Shown: positions 51,356 through 60,539, numbered from the stretch's first letter. The stretch is 64,000 nt of DNA from an uncultured Lachnospiraceae bacterium (GCA_910588965.1 CAJUSO010000008.1:1-64000), one strand, 5' to 3'. Program-made: numbers and translations. The notes: generated from the sequence alone by a model not told the origin.

Positions 51356-52438
51356 ATGGAAGACATTACTTTATACAAGGACAAAGGCAATTCCACGACG
51401 GCAATCCCCAACCGCTTTATTGACGAATACATGACTGCCGCCAATGGTGAATTCGTGAAAATCTATTTATACCTGCTCCGCTGCATGAACTCGCCAGACT
51501 GCAGCTTTTCTATATCCAGGACTGCAGATAAATTTAACCATACAGAAAAGGATATCCAGCGGGCGCTGCGGTACTGGGAAAAGATGCGCCTGCTGCGGCT
51601 GGAATACGATGAAGGGAAGTCCATCTCCGGGATTTATTTATTGGAATCCTCCGGCAGCCCGGAGGAAGAGGAAAAGGACGACGCTGTCCCTTTGAAGAAG
51701 GCAGAAGGCAGCTTACCGCCTGGAGGCCCTGCCCGGCAGGAGGCAGCCCCAGAAAAGCCTGTTTATACGGCCGACGACATGAAAGCTTTCCGTGAGAAAG
51801 AAGAAGTACAGGAAATGCTGTTTGTTGCAGAACGCTATCTGGGGCGGCCGCTTACCCCTACAGACACCCAATCGCTGCTCTATTGGTATGACGGGTTGGG
51901 CTTCTCCTCCGATTTGGCCGTGTACCTTTTGGAATACTGCATTGCAGGGGGGCACCGCAGCCTGCACTATATGGAAAAAGTCGCGCTGAATTGGAAGGAT
52001 TCCGGGATTACTACCGTAGCGCAGGCCAAGCGGGCTTCCAACGCCTACAGCAAAGTCCACCGCGCCGTCATGAAATCCCTTGGGATCCAGGGACGGAGCC
52101 TCATCCCTGCTGAAACTGCTTACATAGATAAGTGGAGCAAGGAATTCGGGTTTGGGCAGGACATGATCACTGAGGCATGCAGCCGTACCATCCTGGCCAT
52201 CCACCAGCCCAATTTCGAATATGCGGACCGCATCCTGGCCAATTGGAAACGCCAGGATATCAAAACCCTTGCCGCCGCCACGAAGGCGGACAAGGATTTC
52301 CAGGCCGCCAGAGGCGCTGGGAAGGCTGGGAAGGCGTCCCCTGCCAAGGCAGCCGCCGCCAACCGCTTTAACAGCTTCCCCCAGCGTACCTATAATATTG
52401 ACAAATTGGAAGCGGAACTGTTAAACAGCGCACGCTAA
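51356..52438 (+). CDS. dnaD: DnaD-family replication initiation protein with two C-terminal DnaD domains
   Basis: A 360-aa primosome protein. A winged-helix DDBH1-like N-domain (about 1-110, including SRTADKFNHTEKDIQRALRYWEKMRLLRL) is followed by an acidic linker. Two successive DDBH2-like domains (about 155-225, with LYWYDGLGFSSDLAVYLLEYC; and 232-315, with WSKEFGFGQDMITEACSRTI) come next, then a basic tail. Both DDBH2 copies end with the Trp-containing motif (ALNWKDSGITT, LANWKRQDIKT). ACCTGGAGG precedes the ATG. Followed 11 bp later by the helicase loader gene. Confidence 0.9.
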   Translation: MEDITLYKDKGNSTTAIPNRFIDEYMTAANGEFVKIYLYLLRCMNSPDCSFSISRTADKFNHTEKDIQRALRYWEKMRLLRLEYDEGKSISGIYLLESSGSPEEEEKDDAVPLKKAEGSLPPGGPARQEAAPEKPVYTADDMKAFREKEEVQEMLFVAERYLGRPLTPTDTQSLLYWYDGLGFSSDLAVYLLEYCIAGGHRSLHYMEKVALNWKDSGITTVAQAKRASNAYSKVHRAVMKSLGIQGRSLIPAETAYIDKWSKEFGFGQDMITEACSRTILAIHQPNFEYADRILANWKRQDIKTLAAATKADKDFQAARGAGKAGKASPAKAAAANRFNSFPQRTYNIDKLEAELLNSAR

Positions 52439-52448
52439 GGAGACCCCT

Positions 52449-53441
52449 ATGGCATTAAGCAACACCCAATACAATACCTTAATCCGCCGCTATGAAGAAA
52501 GGCAGCTGGAGAACCAGCACACGGTATCTGCCCGCACGGAGGCCCTTTATAGGCAGGTCCCCAGGCTTTCCCAAATAGACAGCGCCATCTCATCCGCCTC
52601 ACTGGCACAGGCCAGGCGGCTTATCAATGGGGAGGATGAGGCGCTAGGCGAACTGAAGCGGCAGATTGCCGCCCTCCATGAGGAGAAGGAACGCCTTCTG
52701 TGCAGCCTTGGCTACCCGGCGGATTACCTTTCCCCTCCCTACGGCTGCAAGGACTGCAGGGATACCGGATACATCGGCAACAAGAAATGCCATTGCTTCC
52801 AGCAGGCTGCCATCGACCTGGTATACACCCAGTCCAATATACGCCAAATCTTAGAGAAGGAGAACTTCCAGCACTTCTCCGAGCAATACTATTCCGGCTC
52901 CCAGGTTAACCCTGCCACAGGCCTGTCCAGCCTTGCCACCGCCCAGAAGGCAGTGGCTCTTTGCATGGATTTTATAGAAACGTTTGACCATGCCTTCAAG
53001 AACCTGTTCTTCTATGGGGATACGGGCACCGGCAAGACTTTCTTGTCTAATTGCGTGGCAAAGGAACTGTTGGATACGGGGCATTCCGTGATTTATTTCA
53101 GCGCCTCCTCCCTTTTCCATATTTTTGAGAAAAATGATTTCGGGAAAGGCGGCACACCAAACGTGGATTACCAGAACATCTTTGGCTGCGACCTTTTGAT
53201 TATCGACGACCTTGGCACGGAGCTTCCCAACTCCTTTACCGCCTCGCGCCTGTTCCTATGCCTGAACGAACGCATCCTACGACAGAAATCCACCATTATC
53301 TCCACGAACCTTGGGCTTAGGCAGCTGGTGGACACCTATTCGGAACGTACCTTCTCCAGGATCTCCAGCAGCTATGCCATGATAAAGCTTTTCGGGGACG
53401 ATATCCGGCTGCAGAAAAAGCTGAATGCCCAAGGCGCCTGA
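52449..53441 (+). CDS. dnaI: DnaI/DnaC-type helicase loader
   Basis: A 330-aa AAA+ protein. A coiled N-terminus precedes a zinc-binding motif CKDCRDTGYIGNKKCHC (four Cys). Walker A is YGDTGTGKTFLSN, Walker B LLIIDDLGTE, and the sensor-like STNLGLRQL follows. It loads the replicative helicase with DnaD. The adjacent dnaD and the DnaA-box cluster fit a replication-initiation operon. It resembles IstB/DnaC families, but the Cys motif and context favour DnaI. Confidence 0.92.
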   Translation: MALSNTQYNTLIRRYEERQLENQHTVSARTEALYRQVPRLSQIDSAISSASLAQARRLINGEDEALGELKRQIAALHEEKERLLCSLGYPADYLSPPYGCKDCRDTGYIGNKKCHCFQQAAIDLVYTQSNIRQILEKENFQHFSEQYYSGSQVNPATGLSSLATAQKAVALCMDFIETFDHAFKNLFFYGDTGTGKTFLSNCVAKELLDTGHSVIYFSASSLFHIFEKNDFGKGGTPNVDYQNIFGCDLLIIDDLGTELPNSFTASRLFLCLNERILRQKSTIISTNLGLRQLVDTYSERTFSRISSSYAMIKLFGDDIRLQKKLNAQGA

Positions 53442-53525
53442 CAGCCATCCTGAAACCAACAAAAGAAGCTGGATTCCTCAAGCACCTATCAACCATCACA
53501 TAAAAATTTTATGGAGGACATTGCG

Positions 53526-54710
53526 ATGCAGCGTAACGAAAAAAATTATGAAACTGTCCCAGTGGGGTCTTTGGGCGTTGTCTGCTTGGAAAGCTGCCGG
53601 GACCTAGGCAAGAAAATCAACAAGTACCTTGTGCGGTTCCGGAAAGAGCGGGAACATGAACATGAGAACGACATTGCTTTCCGGGGCTACCTAAGGGACA
53701 CATACCTGGTGGAATGCTCCAACCCCCGTTTCGGCACAGGCGAGGCAAAAGGGATTATCCAGGACTCCGTCCGGGGATTTGACTTGTTCATCATGGTAGA
53801 CGTGACCAATTACAGCCTAACCTATAGCGTCTGCGGCCACAAGAACCACATGTCCCCAGACGACCATTACCAGGACCTTAAGCGCATCATTGCCGCGGTA
53901 GGCGGCAAGGCAAGGCGGATTACCGTCATCATGCCATTCCTCTATGAGAGCCGCCAGCACCGCCGCTCTGCCAGGGAATCCTTAGACTGCGCCCTTGCCC
54001 TCCAGGAACTGACTAACATGGGCGTGGATAACATCATCACATTTGACGCGCACGACCCCCGGGTGCAGAATTCCATCCCACTAAAGGGCTTTGAGACCGT
54101 ACAGCCAGCCTACCAGTTTATCAAAGGTATTTTCCGTGAGGTCCCGGATCTGAAAATCGACAGCGACCACATGATGATCATCAGCCCTGACGAGGGTGGG
54201 ACAAACCGTGCGGTCTACCTGGCAAATGTACTGGGCATTGACCTGGGGATGTTCTATAAACGGCGTGATTACAGCAAAATCGTAGATGGGCGCAACCCTA
54301 TCGTGGCGCATGAATTCCTGGGCTCTTCCGTAGATGGGAAAGACGTCTTTATCATTGACGACATGATATCCTCTGGGGACAGCATGATTGACGTTGCTAC
54401 CGAACTGAAGAAAAGAAAGGCCAACCGCATTTTCGTAGTGTCCACCTTCGGCCTGTTCACCAATGGCCTTGATAAATTCGACAAAGCTGTGGCAGATGGG
54501 ATTATTTATAAGGTCGTGACCACAAACCTTACCTACCAGACGCCGGAACTGCTCAGCAAGCCTTATTATATCAACTGCGATATGAGCAAATACATTGCCT
54601 ATATCATAGATACGCTGAACCATGATACCTCTATCAGCGATTTATTGGACCCTTATGAAAGGATCGAGCCATTGGTAAAGAAATATAAGGCTGGCAAAAA
54701 AATAAAATAG
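53526..54710 (+). CDS. prs: Ribose-phosphate pyrophosphokinase
   Basis: Makes PRPP from ribose 5-phosphate and ATP, feeding the salvage enzymes in this window. 394 aa, longer than the usual 315, because of an N-terminal extension and insertions: a long form also seen in other Clostridia. Motifs: MPFLYESRQHRRSARES, ITFDAHDPRVQN, the pyrophosphate/ribose loop FIIDDMISSGDSMIDVA. ATG 53526 has GGAGG 8 nt upstream; the ATG at 53511 starts in that site. The stop is followed by repeat copy D. Confidence 0.92.
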   Translation: MQRNEKNYETVPVGSLGVVCLESCRDLGKKINKYLVRFRKEREHEHENDIAFRGYLRDTYLVECSNPRFGTGEAKGIIQDSVRGFDLFIMVDVTNYSLTYSVCGHKNHMSPDDHYQDLKRIIAAVGGKARRITVIMPFLYESRQHRRSARESLDCALALQELTNMGVDNIITFDAHDPRVQNSIPLKGFETVQPAYQFIKGIFREVPDLKIDSDHMMIISPDEGGTNRAVYLANVLGIDLGMFYKRRDYSKIVDGRNPIVAHEFLGSSVDGKDVFIIDDMISSGDSMIDVATELKKRKANRIFVVSTFGLFTNGLDKFDKAVADGIIYKVVTTNLTYQTPELLSKPYYINCDMSKYIAYIIDTLNHDTSISDLLDPYERIEPLVKKYKAGKKIK

Positions 54711-54848
54711 GGGGATGCGCACCCGCACAAGAGGGAAACGGTTGCTTTGCAATTGTGCCTGGCGGGAACCGCACTGCGGCGGGAAAGGATCCTATTGCGA
54801 AATCCACCCGCCGCAGACGGAGAATCCTGCTTTGCAGGGTTCTTTTTT
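54711..54848 (+). repeat. Dispersed modular repeat, copy D, ending in a terminator hairpin
   Basis: Module X (54711-54770; TGCGCACCCGCACAAGAGGG, TTGC-TTT-GCAA, TTGTGCC) is followed by a perfect stem TGCGGCGGG/CCCGCCGCA (54775-54783 with 54807-54815). Then comes AATCCTGC-TTT-GCAGGGTT (54823-54841) and TTTTTT. It ends the prs transcript and abuts the convergent permease gene. Confidence 0.85.
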
Positions 54849-56862
54849 ATTCTACAATCTTATAATAAGCCTTCGCCGTAATCCCATACACAATCCCATA
54901 AATCACCGCAAATACCCCTACGGTCGCAGCCGTGCAGATTGCAAACAGCGGCATATTGTCCATCCCAAACAGGAAGATTAGGCGGTTCAGCATAGGGAAG
55001 GCCACTGCCAAATGGAGGCAGGCTGTGACCAGCGGCAGGAAGAATACCTTTAAGATCTGGCTGCGTATGGAGGCCTTCACTTCCCTGCGGCTTAGGCCTA
55101 CCTTCTGCATAATCTCAAACCGGCCTTTGTCCTCATAGCCTTCCGAAATCTGCTTATAGTATATTATCATTACGGTGGCTATCAGGAATACCACCCCAAG
55201 GAATATCCCCAGGAACAAAAAACCACCGCAGAATATCAGGAACCCTTCCCGCATCTCCTCTTTGGAATCCACAGAAAAGGATATGCCGCCTTGCCCCCCA
55301 TGGCTGGCATTGTACCCTTCCCGCAGCTGTATTACCCTATCGGCACATTCCCTGCTTTGCTCTAGGGTACCGCTGACATCCGCATAGATATAGTGCCCTA
55401 TGCTGCTTGCATTTTCCCCGAAGGATGCTTTCTGCATCTCATAAACCTGCTGCAGGATACTGCTGTTCTTCACCACCACGACATACACATCATAGACAAT
55501 CTCCGTGCCAAGGCCTTCCATGTTAAGTTCCTCTAAATAGGATTTTACCTGAAAGCGCATATCCTGGAACTGCAGGCCCTCGGTTTCCCTATCGCCTTTT
55601 TCTGTAAATACAAGGACCTCATCTTCCTTTAATTCCTGCCGGTCGCCTGTGATACGTTCATAGTCCACAAGATCCATAACCTCTACCATGCACAATTCCC
55701 CATTGTCCCCTTCAAATGCATCGTCGCTCACAGAGAGGAAGTCAAACCTCCCGCCCTTTTTCCAGGCTGCGCAGCCTAAGCTGCTATACTCTGTCATAGC
55801 TTCCACGGAAAGCCCTGCCTCCCCTGCGGCCTGTTCTAAAAACTGCACGGCAATGTCCCTGGCCTCTTTTGGCATATCATTCCCCTTCACCAAAATGTCT
55901 TTCGGGGAACGGGTTTCCAGCATATCCTCCAGCCCCGCATACAGGGAAAGGGTCCCTGATACCATCACCAGCACCATTGTGCTCAGGATACAGATATTGG
56001 CAAGCCCTACCGCGTTCTGCTTCATACGGTAAACCATGCCTGACACAGAAATAAAGTGGCTGGTCTTGTAATAATACCCCTTATTTTTCCGCAACAGCTT
56101 GAGCAGGGCAATGCTGCCTGCTGTAAAGAGGCAATAAGTCCCTATAATGACCAGGATGACTGCCAGGAAAAACATCAGCAAGGCCTCTAAAGGACGTTCC
56201 ACCCAAATGGCAATCCCATATCCTATGCTCAAGGCAACAAGGCCAAGAAGCGCCATCAGCCAGCGGGTCTTGGGCTCGGCCTCCCCCCTGCTTGTGCTCT
56301 GCAAAAGCTCAATGGGCTTTGATTTCCATACCTGGAGCAGGTTATAGGCCAAGGTCGCCCCAAAAATGCATAAAAACAGCGCCAGCACAGAGCCAACGGC
56401 CGGCAGCGAAACCGTAAACCCAAAGGAGACTTCCAGATCCGTGACCCGTAAGAGTACGAGGATGACCAGCTTATTGAGGGCAATCCCTGCCGCCAGGCCG
56501 CCCAGGATGCTGGCAGCCGCCACCATTGCCGTCTCCCAGAACATCATCTTGCCTATATGGCGCTTTCCCATGCCCAGGATATTAAAGAGGCCAAATTCCT
56601 TCTTCCTGCGCTTCATCAGGAAGCTATTGGTGTAAAATAAAAATATCACGGAAAAAATTGCAATTACCCAAGAGCCCAGCCCCAAAATCATCCGCATTTC
56701 CTCAGGGTGCGGGATCTTATCCAGCCCTGGGTCCCTGCATATGGCAGCCATAATATAATACATGGCCGTTACGCCGATTGCAGCAATCATATATGGGAGG
56801 TAAATGCCGAAATTTTTCTTCAAGTTCCCAAATGCCAGTTTCCCATAAAAAAATCTGCTCAT
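54847..56862 (-). CDS. BceB-type ABC transporter permease
   Basis: A 671-aa FtsX-superfamily permease: ten hydrophobic segments arranged as four, then two, then four around a large extracellular domain (about 310-520), typical of the BceB peptide-antibiotic detoxification family. The last helices carry the FtsX core. The start overlaps the ATPase stop by 4 bp (ATGA). It probably both transports and signals to the neighbouring histidine kinase. Confidence 0.88.
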   Translation of the reverse strand: MSRFFYGKLAFGNLKKNFGIYLPYMIAAIGVTAMYYIMAAICRDPGLDKIPHPEEMRMILGLGSWVIAIFSVIFLFYTNSFLMKRRKKEFGLFNILGMGKRHIGKMMFWETAMVAAASILGGLAAGIALNKLVILVLLRVTDLEVSFGFTVSLPAVGSVLALFLCIFGATLAYNLLQVWKSKPIELLQSTSRGEAEPKTRWLMALLGLVALSIGYGIAIWVERPLEALLMFFLAVILVIIGTYCLFTAGSIALLKLLRKNKGYYYKTSHFISVSGMVYRMKQNAVGLANICILSTMVLVMVSGTLSLYAGLEDMLETRSPKDILVKGNDMPKEARDIAVQFLEQAAGEAGLSVEAMTEYSSLGCAAWKKGGRFDFLSVSDDAFEGDNGELCMVEVMDLVDYERITGDRQELKEDEVLVFTEKGDRETEGLQFQDMRFQVKSYLEELNMEGLGTEIVYDVYVVVVKNSSILQQVYEMQKASFGENASSIGHYIYADVSGTLEQSRECADRVIQLREGYNASHGGQGGISFSVDSKEEMREGFLIFCGGFLFLGIFLGVVFLIATVMIIYYKQISEGYEDKGRFEIMQKVGLSRREVKASIRSQILKVFFLPLVTACLHLAVAFPMLNRLIFLFGMDNMPLFAICTAATVGVFAVIYGIVYGITAKAYYKIVE

Positions 56863-57623
56863 GATAACCTCCCTCCTGTAGTGATCACTGTAAGGGTATC
56901 GGAAATCTTCTGGTACATTTCTTCATTGGTGCCAGATCCTTTGTATAGCTGGTGGAACACCTGCCCGTCATTGATAAACAGTACCCGCTTGGCGCAGCTC
57001 GCTGCCTTGATAGAATGGGTCACCATCAATATCGTCTGCCCCTCTTCATTGATTTCCTGGAACATGGACAGCAGGGTTTCCGCCGCCTTGGAATCCAAAG
57101 CCCCTGTGGGCTCGTCTGCGAGGATTAGCTGGGGGCCTGTAATCAGCGCCCGGGCGACGGCCGCCCGCTGCTTCTGCCCCCCAGATACCTCATAGGGGAA
57201 TTTGCCCAGGATATCCTGGATAGCAAGCTTCTGCGCAATCGGCATCAGGCGGCTGCGCATCTCATTATAATTCTTGCCGGCCAGCACCAGGGGAAGGAAA
57301 ATATTATCCTGCAGGCTGAAATTATCCAGCAGGTTAAAGTCCTGGAACACAAAGCCTAAGTTTTCCCTCCGGAAGGAAGCTACCTCTGATTCCCGGATAG
57401 CAGACAGGTTCTTGCCATTGAGCATGACCAGCCCGGCCGTCGGCCGGTCCAAGGCAGCCAGGATATTGAGCAAGGTCGTCTTGCCAGATCCCGATTCCCC
57501 CATAATCGCCACATACTCCCCTTTCTCCACCGAAAAAGTAACATTCTCCAAGGCTTGCACCTGGTTCCCGCCAAAACGGGCCGTATAGATTTTTTTTACA
57601 TTATTTACATCCAAAATTGCCAT
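56859..57623 (-). CDS. BceA-type ABC transporter ATPase
   Basis: A 254-aa MacB/BceA family ATPase. Walker A GESGSGKTT, signature motif VSGGQKQRAAVARAL, Walker B LILADEPTGALD, His switch MVTHS. ATG 57623 is preceded by AAGGAGG; the region upstream to 57686 lies after the promoter and has no signal. Coupled to the permease. Confidence 0.94.
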   Translation of the reverse strand: MAILDVNNVKKIYTARFGGNQVQALENVTFSVEKGEYVAIMGESGSGKTTLLNILAALDRPTAGLVMLNGKNLSAIRESEVASFRRENLGFVFQDFNLLDNFSLQDNIFLPLVLAGKNYNEMRSRLMPIAQKLAIQDILGKFPYEVSGGQKQRAAVARALITGPQLILADEPTGALDSKAAETLLSMFQEINEEGQTILMVTHSIKAASCAKRVLFINDGQVFHQLYKGSGTNEEMYQKISDTLTVITTGGRLS

Positions 57624-57690
57624 AATATCCTCCTTCTTGGCTTCCATACAATTGATGTCTCTGTTGTTAAGGATAGTATATAGCAAAAAA

Positions 57691-57751
57691 AGAATACTTA
57701 CCTTAGATTTGCCTTACAATTTCCATCTGAACCTTACAGTTCTGTAAGGTT
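57691..57751 (-). promoter_or_regulatory. BceAB-type promoter with BceR-like box
   Basis: A 10-bp inverted repeat spans 57730-57751; its core is TTACA-N4-TGTAA (57734-57747), the BceR-family consensus. It lies just upstream of TTGTAA (57719-57714), 17 bp, TATTCT (57696-57691) on the minus strand. Confidence 0.72.
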
Positions 57752-57763
57752 TCGGCAAGCCAG

Positions 57764-58744
57764 TTAAAACAGGATTTTCACCCTGGTGCCTTCCCCAGGC
57801 TTAGACTCCATCATAATCTTATGCCCCAGCTTATTTAAAACTTCTTTTACCAAATACAGGCCAATCCCAGAAGCCTTCTTATCACTCCTTCCATTGTACC
57901 CCGTATACCCTTTGTCAAAGACCCGGGGCAGGTCTTCCGGCAGGATGCCAATGCCTGTATCCTCCACCACCAGGCACCCGTTTTCCAGGTAAATGGAGAT
58001 GCATCCTGCAGGCGTATATTTGATGGCATTGCTTAAAACCTGCTCCAGCACGAATACCATCCATTTCTCATCTGTCACTGCCTTAGGCCGGACAGGCTCA
58101 TACTGCAGGGACAGGCCCTGCCGGATAAACATCGGCGCATATTTGCGGACTGCCTGGCAGATGATAGCGTCCAGGCTGTATTCTTTCAGAACGAAATCAT
58201 TAATCCCGCTGTTTAAACGGAGGTACTGCAGCACCATCTCCACATACTGCTCAATCTTAAACAGTTCTGCCTCTACCCCGCGCCTCTGCACATAATACTC
58301 TTCCGGCCCTGAAAGTTCCTGCTGCAGCAATAGGTGCATGGCTGCAATAGGGGTTTTAATCTGATGGGCCCATAAGGTAAAATAATCTGTCACCCCTGCT
58401 TTGTCCTGCACCAGCATGGCCACTTGCTCCACCCTGGATTCCCGGGCAATCCCCAAAAGCCTCTGATACCGCCATTCCAGCCCATCTGATGGATCCGGCA
58501 GCTTCTCCGTGCCATTTTTCACCGCCTCCATCTGCCGCTCCAAGTCCACTGCCTTCCTATAGTAGCGCCTAAAATCCACCGCCACTGCCACTGCTGCCAA
58601 CATAAGGCACAGGGCCAGCGCATATGCTGCAGGCTCCAAGGGCATCCTGTAAAGCCAAAAAACGGCAGCTGCCAATGCCCCGGAACCTCCATACAGGCAG
58701 ATGACCCTGCAGCGGCTTTTGGCATATTCCTTTACCCAACGCAT
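57764..58744 (-). CDS. Intramembrane-sensing histidine kinase (BceS type)
   Basis: A 326-aa kinase with two N-terminal helices (about 14-32 and 37-56) and a very short loop between, so it has no sensor domain of its own. The phospho-acceptor motif is FTLWAHQIKTPIAAMHL; ATP-binding boxes are LSNAIKYTP, VEDTGIGILPED and ASGIGLYL. Such kinases read the state of a BceAB transporter; the transporter genes follow at once downstream. Confidence 0.92.
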   Translation of the reverse strand: MRWVKEYAKSRCRVICLYGGSGALAAAVFWLYRMPLEPAAYALALCLMLAAVAVAVDFRRYYRKAVDLERQMEAVKNGTEKLPDPSDGLEWRYQRLLGIARESRVEQVAMLVQDKAGVTDYFTLWAHQIKTPIAAMHLLLQQELSGPEEYYVQRRGVEAELFKIEQYVEMVLQYLRLNSGINDFVLKEYSLDAIICQAVRKYAPMFIRQGLSLQYEPVRPKAVTDEKWMVFVLEQVLSNAIKYTPAGCISIYLENGCLVVEDTGIGILPEDLPRVFDKGYTGYNGRSDKKASGIGLYLVKEVLNKLGHKIMMESKPGEGTRVKILF

Positions 58745-58782
58745 CCAATCCCCTCCTTTCTGCCAGCGATAGGCTCGTTCCG

Positions 58783-58911
58783 GGATACCGCCAGCCCCTT
58801 CCTTCCTCTGGAGATAACTTCTAGCCCTGCCCCTACTTGGCTTAAGCCAGGATACCGCCAGCCCCTCCCTCTGGGGATAACTCCTAGCCCTGCCCCTACT
58901 GGCTTAAGCCA
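58783..58911. repeat. Two degenerate tandem copies of the response-regulator gene's 3' end
   Basis: Units 58783-58849 (67 bp) and 58850-58911 (62 bp) share GGATACCGCCAGCCCC, GATAACT, TAGCCCTGCCCCTACT and GGCTTAAGCCA. They align with 58912-58975, which is the last ~60 bp of the response-regulator coding sequence including its stop codon (GGCTTAA on the minus strand). Confidence 0.85.
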
Positions 58912-59575
58912 GGATATAGCCAATCCCTTTCTTCGTCTGGATGATATCTTCTATCCCTGCCTCTTCCAGCTTCTTGCGGAGACGCGCTACATTTACGGTC
59001 AGGGTATTGTCGTCAATAAAGCTGTCAGACTTCCACAGCCGCTCCATCAGCTTATCCCGGGTTACAATCTTCCCTTTCTGCTCCAACAGGAACGACAGGA
59101 TCCCCATTTCGTTTTTGGTAAGCTCCACCTGCGCCCCTTCGTAGGTAACCAGCCCCTTACTGCTGTCAAAAATCATCCCCTTATGCTCCAGCAGGCTCCC
59201 CTCCCCTGCAAAATCATAGGTCCTGCGCAGCATGGCCTGTACCTTTGCCTGGAGCACGTTCAAATCAAAAGGCTTGGCGATAAAATCATCCCCGCCCATA
59301 TTGATTGCCATAACAATATTCATATTGTCGGAAGCTGAGGATATGAATATCACCGGCACCTTGGAAACCTTGCGGATTTCATCGCACCAATGGAACCCAT
59401 TATAAAAAGGCAGGGAGATATCCATCAGTACCAGCTGCGGGCATTCCGATACGAACGCCTGCATCACGTCTTTAAAATCCTCCACGCAGGCTGCCCCATA
59501 CCCCCATCCCTCCATATGCCTTTGGATTGCTTTTGCAATCACAGCGTCATCTTCTACAATCAGCAGTTTATACAT
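58904..59575 (-). CDS. OmpR-family response regulator (BceR type)
   Basis: A 223-aa regulator: receiver domain with Asp in LVLMDISLPFYNG, Lys in FIAKPFD, and a C-terminal winged helix (LTKNEMGILSFLLEQKGKIVTRDKLMERLW, NTLTVNVARLRKKLEE). ATG 59575 has AAGGAGG upstream. The kinase follows after the repeat array. It likely binds the box at 57730-57751 to induce the transporter. Confidence 0.94.
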   Translation of the reverse strand: MYKLLIVEDDAVIAKAIQRHMEGWGYGAACVEDFKDVMQAFVSECPQLVLMDISLPFYNGFHWCDEIRKVSKVPVIFISSASDNMNIVMAINMGGDDFIAKPFDLNVLQAKVQAMLRRTYDFAGEGSLLEHKGMIFDSSKGLVTYEGAQVELTKNEMGILSFLLEQKGKIVTRDKLMERLWKSDSFIDDNTLTVNVARLRKKLEEAGIEDIIQTKKGIGYILA

Positions 59576-59620
59576 TGCGGCATCCTCCTTATCATATGCG
59601 TACCACGGATTATCCCCTGA

Positions 59621-59659
59621 GATTAAGAAATCCACTTGCCGCCTTTGCAGCAAGTGGAT
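59621..59659 (-). terminator. Likely terminator after the DUF6465 gene
   Basis: ATCCACTTGC (59630-59639) pairs perfectly with GCAAGTGGAT (59650-59659), followed on the minus strand by TTTCTTAAT. Confidence 0.6.
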
Positions 59660-59724
59660 CTATATTTATCTCTATGTAACTGCAAAGAAACAAATCCCTA
59701 TGCAGCCCTGGCCTACCGTCACGC

Positions 59725-60264
59725 TTATAATGGCATCTCGCCTTTATATTTGCCGTTAATCACATAATATGCCATGCTATCTTCCGGCTTAATATAAATC
59801 TGGATGGACTTGATAAGCGCTACCCTGTGGCCATCGTCTTTATATGCCTGTTTTACTTTATCTACAATATCTTTGGTTGCGATTTCCTGCCCCTGGAACT
59901 GGACATAAACCTCTTCCACTTTCTCTGCCTCTTTCTTGGCGTCAGCTTTCTTGGCTGATGTGCCCTTAGCGGCTTTCTTTGCTGTGTCAACTGTCTTGGT
60001 AGATGCTTTTTTAGGTTTCTCCTCTGCAGCCTTGGGGGTCTCTGCCTTCGGCTCTTCTGCTGGCGCTTCCTCAGCCTTTGGCTCTTCTGCTTTCTTCTTG
60101 GGCGCCCTCTTCCTCTTTGGCTTTTCTGCTGGTGCCTCCGTCCCTTCTTCCTTGTTCTCAGTAACAGGTTCTTCCACTGCCACGTTTACAACAGCTTCTT
60201 CCTTGCTGGCTGCTACTGATTTCGTTGATGTTTTCTTCTCTGAATCCGCTTTCGCTTTTGCCAT
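59725..60264 (-). CDS. DUF6465-type protein with Lys/Ala/Glu-rich N-terminus
   Basis: A 179-aa protein. Residues 1-115 are low-complexity Lys/Ala/Glu/Pro (APKKKAEEPKAEEAPAEEP), histone-H1-like. Residues 118-179 form a small folded domain (VYVQFQGQEIATKDIVDKVK, then IQIYIKPEDSMAYYVINGKY) that I recognise as DUF6465. Function unknown; nucleic-acid binding by the basic part is a guess. AGGGAGG precedes the ATG; the HPr-like gene lies 20 bp upstream. Confidence 0.8.
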   Translation of the reverse strand: MAKAKADSEKKTSTKSVAASKEEAVVNVAVEEPVTENKEEGTEAPAEKPKRKRAPKKKAEEPKAEEAPAEEPKAETPKAAEEKPKKASTKTVDTAKKAAKGTSAKKADAKKEAEKVEEVYVQFQGQEIATKDIVDKVKQAYKDDGHRVALIKSIQIYIKPEDSMAYYVINGKYKGEMPL

Positions 60265-60284
60265 TTCCTTTTCCTCCCTAAATT

Positions 60285-60539
60285 TTACTGACAGACCAAA
60301 AATCTTTCCATCGCTAACAAAGCTTCCTCTTCATCACTTCCATCAGCCACTATATTCACTGTCATACCTTTCGACGGATTAAATGCCATGATTCCCATAA
60401 TGCTCTTTGCATTAATTCGCGCTTCATTACTCTCCAGCCTGATTTCACTGTCAAATTGACATGCTACCTGCACCAACTCTGCAATTGGGTTGCTGTACTC
60501 TTTAGCTACATTAGATACAATAATTTTCTTCTCGCTCAT
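60285..60539 (-). CDS. Crh-like HPr paralogue lacking His15
   Basis: An 84-aa HPr-fold protein. The phosphocarrier His15 is replaced by Tyr (NVAKEYSNP in place of the usual GIHARP), and Arg17 by Asn. The regulatory Ser46 stays in AKSIMGIM. That is the pattern of Bacillus Crh, which works only through Ser46-P and CcpA, not in sugar transport. ATG 60539 puts Tyr and Ser exactly at positions 15 and 46. Confidence 0.85.
   Translation of the reverse strand: MSEKKIIVSNVAKEYSNPIAELVQVACQFDSEIRLESNEARINAKSIMGIMAFNPSKGMTVNIVADGSDEEEALLAMERFLVCQ

Noticed and set aside
58732..58923. 63-codon repetitive frame between response regulator and kinase
   Set aside because: It is the translated decay product of the duplicated response-regulator 3' end, without a start signal.
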